DNA of 6,665 nt from Clostridiales bacterium (GTDB lineage: Bacteria > Bacillota_A > Clostridia > Oscillospirales > Oscillospiraceae). A program made the translations under genes and the position numbers. The stretch spans positions 1 to 6,665 of the forward strand of contig DXTB01000047.1 in the NCBI GenBank assembly GCA_019410105.1, in the 5' to 3' direction. The notes under the pieces are model-generated. The model was not told where the DNA came from. It searched no databases and saw only the letters and a list, made by a program, of their open reading frames with translations. This document shows positions 5,075 to 6,665 of this stretch, piece by piece. Positions within the stretch are counted from its first letter, which is position 1. Each line of letters begins with the position of its first letter.

Positions 5075-6184
5075 TTATACGCCTTCACCGGTCACGTCGC
5101 AGAACTCCGGCTCCTCCCCCAGCGCGAACTGGAGGGGGCGGTCTCCCTTCAGCAGGCGTGAGAGCTCCACATAGCGCACCCGGCTGTTCCGGTAAGTGAG
5201 CCAGTAGAAGCGCATGGACTCGGCGCAGAGGACGGAGGAATACACCGTGTAGTCATAGGGCACCACGCCCCGGTCGTGGGGGGTGATCTCCCCCGGCCCG
5301 GTGAGCTCCACCGCACCCAGAGGAAAGGCGGCGCTGTGGAGCAGGCGGAACAGAAGGGACACCCCCTCCGCTTCGTCCCCGCCCTTGACCGCGTGCTCCC
5401 GGAGGAAGGCCAGCCGCACGAAGCGGGAGGGGGACGACCAGTCCCCGGGCAGGCCGGCCGCCCCGCTGCCGGAAAAGCAGGGCTCCAGCCGCTCCCCGCC
5501 CCAGGCCAGCTCTCCGTAATCCAGGGGCCGGAGTTGGGGATAGTTCAACAGATTGGTACGGTGCCACGGGTAGCCGGGGCTGTTGGTCATCACTCCAACC
5601 GTGTTCCGGTAGATGTGCAGCCCGTCCCGGTCGGACTCCACCACGATGCTCTCCCCGGTGCGGTCGGAAAACATCCAGTGGATGGGCGGCACGGTTCCCA
5701 GCATGGGGATGGCCACCAGCGACACCCGCTCCTCCAGTGCGCGGGCCACCTCCTCCACCGAGGCACAGGTGGCCAGGCACCAGGTCACCAGGAAGGGCGG
5801 CTGGAGGGGCAGGGTGCCGGGCCGCGCCTCCGGGGCAAAGTGGGCAAACGTGCGGTAGTAGAGCTGGCCGCCCATCAGGCCCTTCTCGTTGAGGCCCTCA
5901 TACAGGGCCGGGGTGGAACGCAGCACCAGGGAGCCGATGCCCACCGCAGCGTAGGCCGCCGTACAGCGGGTGGACGGCTCCAGATTGCCCTCCAGCTCGG
6001 TACCGCAGGCGTAGAACACCTGTCCCCGTGGTACAAAGGTCACCTTGCTGTCCGCCGCAATGCGGTTGAAATCGAAGTTGCGCCCCCACAGGTGTCCGCC
6101 GTCCGCCGTCTCCCACGCCACCGCGCTGCACCCGGCGGACAGGTCGCCCAGCAGCGCCCGCGCCCGGCTCTCGTTAGAATCCAT
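5075..6184 (-). CDS. Choloylglycine hydrolase family protein (linear amide C-N hydrolase; bile salt hydrolase or penicillin V acylase type)
   Basis: This 369-residue Ntn-hydrolase cleaves linear amide bonds, as in conjugated bile salts, penicillin V or acylated amino acids. The nucleophile is Cys19 (SAGCSAV). Arg35 and Asp38 in WGRNFDF lie 16 and 19 residues after it, and Asn99 in GLNEKGL lies 80 after it, the same spacings as Cys2, Arg18, Asp21 and Asn82 of bile salt hydrolases. Asn201 in VMTNSPGYPWHRTNLLNY and Arg254 in SSPSRFVR complete the set. ATG 6184 follows AAGGAGG. There is no start codon directly at the cysteine, so the first 18 residues (MDSNESRARALLGDLSAG) must be a propeptide removed to free the Cys; there is no signal peptide. 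It lies 47 bases after a membrane-protein gene, probably in one operon. The substrate cannot be decided from sequence; a gut bacterium makes bile salts plausible. Confidence 0.88.
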   Translation of the reverse strand: MDSNESRARALLGDLSAGCSAVAWETADGGHLWGRNFDFNRIAADSKVTFVPRGQVFYACGTELEGNLEPSTRCTAAYAAVGIGSLVLRSTPALYEGLNEKGLMGGQLYYRTFAHFAPEARPGTLPLQPPFLVTWCLATCASVEEVARALEERVSLVAIPMLGTVPPIHWMFSDRTGESIVVESDRDGLHIYRNTVGVMTNSPGYPWHRTNLLNYPQLRPLDYGELAWGGERLEPCFSGSGAAGLPGDWSSPSRFVRLAFLREHAVKGGDEAEGVSLLFRLLHSAAFPLGAVELTGPGEITPHDRGVVPYDYTVYSSVLCAESMRFYWLTYRNSRVRYVELSRLLKGDRPLQFALGEEPEFCDVTGEGV

Positions 6185-6231
6185 CTGTTACGCCTCCTTC
6201 TGGAACCTATGTGCTTATGGTATACGGTCTG

Positions 6232-6665
6232 TCACTGATTATACACCTTTTTCCCCTTTCCCGCCACCAGCAAAAGGAGCACCCCGGCAGCCAGAAGCAG
6301 CCCTTGGACGGCCCAGGCCGCCGCCGGGAGGGAGAAAGCCGGGTCCAGCATCCCCAGAGTCAGGGGATAGGACGTGCACAGGCCGCCGTTCCACAGCCCC
6401 AGGGCCTCCGGCAGAGGCAGGGCCGCCAGGGCAAAGGGGAGGAGCATCCACACATAGAGCAGCCAGGGCCGCAGGCGGCCCAGCAGCCAGCCGCTGCCCA
6501 GGGCGAACACCAGAGGGGGCGCCAGGATCACCAGGGCAGGCAGGGCCAGGGAGCCCCAGTCCGTCCAGCCGAACAGGCGGGCATAGAGCAGGGCGGCCAG
6601 GGCCAGCGCCTCCAGGCAGAGCAGAGCCACCCCCACCAGGGCGGCAGCGCAGCGGGCCAGGGCGT
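6232..6665 (-). CDS. Multi-span membrane protein, partial (5' end off the right edge)
   Basis: The minus frame is open from the window edge to TGA at 6234-6232, giving 143 visible C-terminal residues. A GTG at 6636 could start it, but there is no ribosome binding site there and the hydrophobic reading continues upstream (ALARCAAALVGVALL), so the true start is probably outside. In visible numbering, membrane segments lie at about 6-28, 38-59, 65-83 and 113-134, with a basic end (GKGKKVYNQ). It could be the last part of an ABC-type permease or another integral protein; no diagnostic motif is seen. It is followed after 47 bases by the hydrolase gene, suggesting cotranscription and perhaps uptake or export of the hydrolase's substrate or product. 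Confidence 0.68.
   Translation of the reverse strand, partial: ALARCAAALVGVALLCLEALALAALLYARLFGWTDWGSLALPALVILAPPLVFALGSGWLLGRLRPWLLYVWMLLPFALAALPLPEALGLWNGGLCTSYPLTLGMLDPAFSLPAAAWAVQGLLLAAGVLLLLVAGKGKKVYNQ

Noticed and set aside
5276..6238. A 320-codon plus-strand frame over the hydrolase gene
   Set aside because: The opposite strand has a complete active-site set and a good RBS; this frame has only low-complexity Gly/His/Arg/Gln-rich sequence.

Overview
The window looks like part of a GC-rich, spore-forming (or formerly spore-forming) Clostridia chromosome, most like the gut Oscillospiraceae (the Flavonifractor/Lawsonibacter/Oscillibacter group). This rests on a SigK-type sporulation sigma factor, a stand-alone Spo0A DNA-binding domain, an ECF-like sigma factor paired with a membrane anti-sigma-like protein, a PhoU-fused Na/Pi transporter, a choloylglycine-hydrolase-family enzyme, AGGAGG-type ribosome binding sites and GC-rich codon use. 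The genus is inference.

Left part (1-1316, minus strand). Three genes run right to left: a small XRE-type helix-turn-helix regulator, an ECF-like sigma factor, and a protein with a cytoplasmic N-terminal part and one membrane segment that continues off the left edge and is probably the anti-sigma factor. Spacings are 73 and 58 bases, so they probably form one operon. Its likely promoter (TTGACA on the minus strand) overlaps a perfect 6+6 palindrome. A related imperfect palindrome lies just before the regulator's ribosome binding site.

Middle (1317-3104). A 353-base intergenic region holds these signals, three Spo0A-box-like sites and a possible 25-codon leader ORF. It leads into a 124-residue plus-strand protein that is the complete Spo0A effector (DNA-binding) domain without a receiver. 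Facing it on the minus strand is a SigK-like sigma factor. Its homology stops inside region 4.2, directly after the helix-turn-helix residues SRSYVSR. The conserved continuation is absent and the frame runs on into unrelated sequence antisense to the Spo0A-like gene. This break is the most interesting feature: it could be a frameshift or deletion, or one end of a skin-like interrupting element. The sigK/transporter divergent region is AT-rich, with a good promoter and two inverted repeats.

Right part (3105-6665). A GTG-started Na/Pi cotransporter with a PhoU-like tail is closed by a perfect 40-base palindrome that works as a terminator in both directions. Beyond it, a minus-strand pair consists of the end of a multi-membrane-span protein followed by a choloylglycine hydrolase-family enzyme with all expected active-site residues and an 18-residue N-terminal extension before the nucleophilic cysteine. 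No complete mobile element, CRISPR array, tRNA or rRNA is visible.
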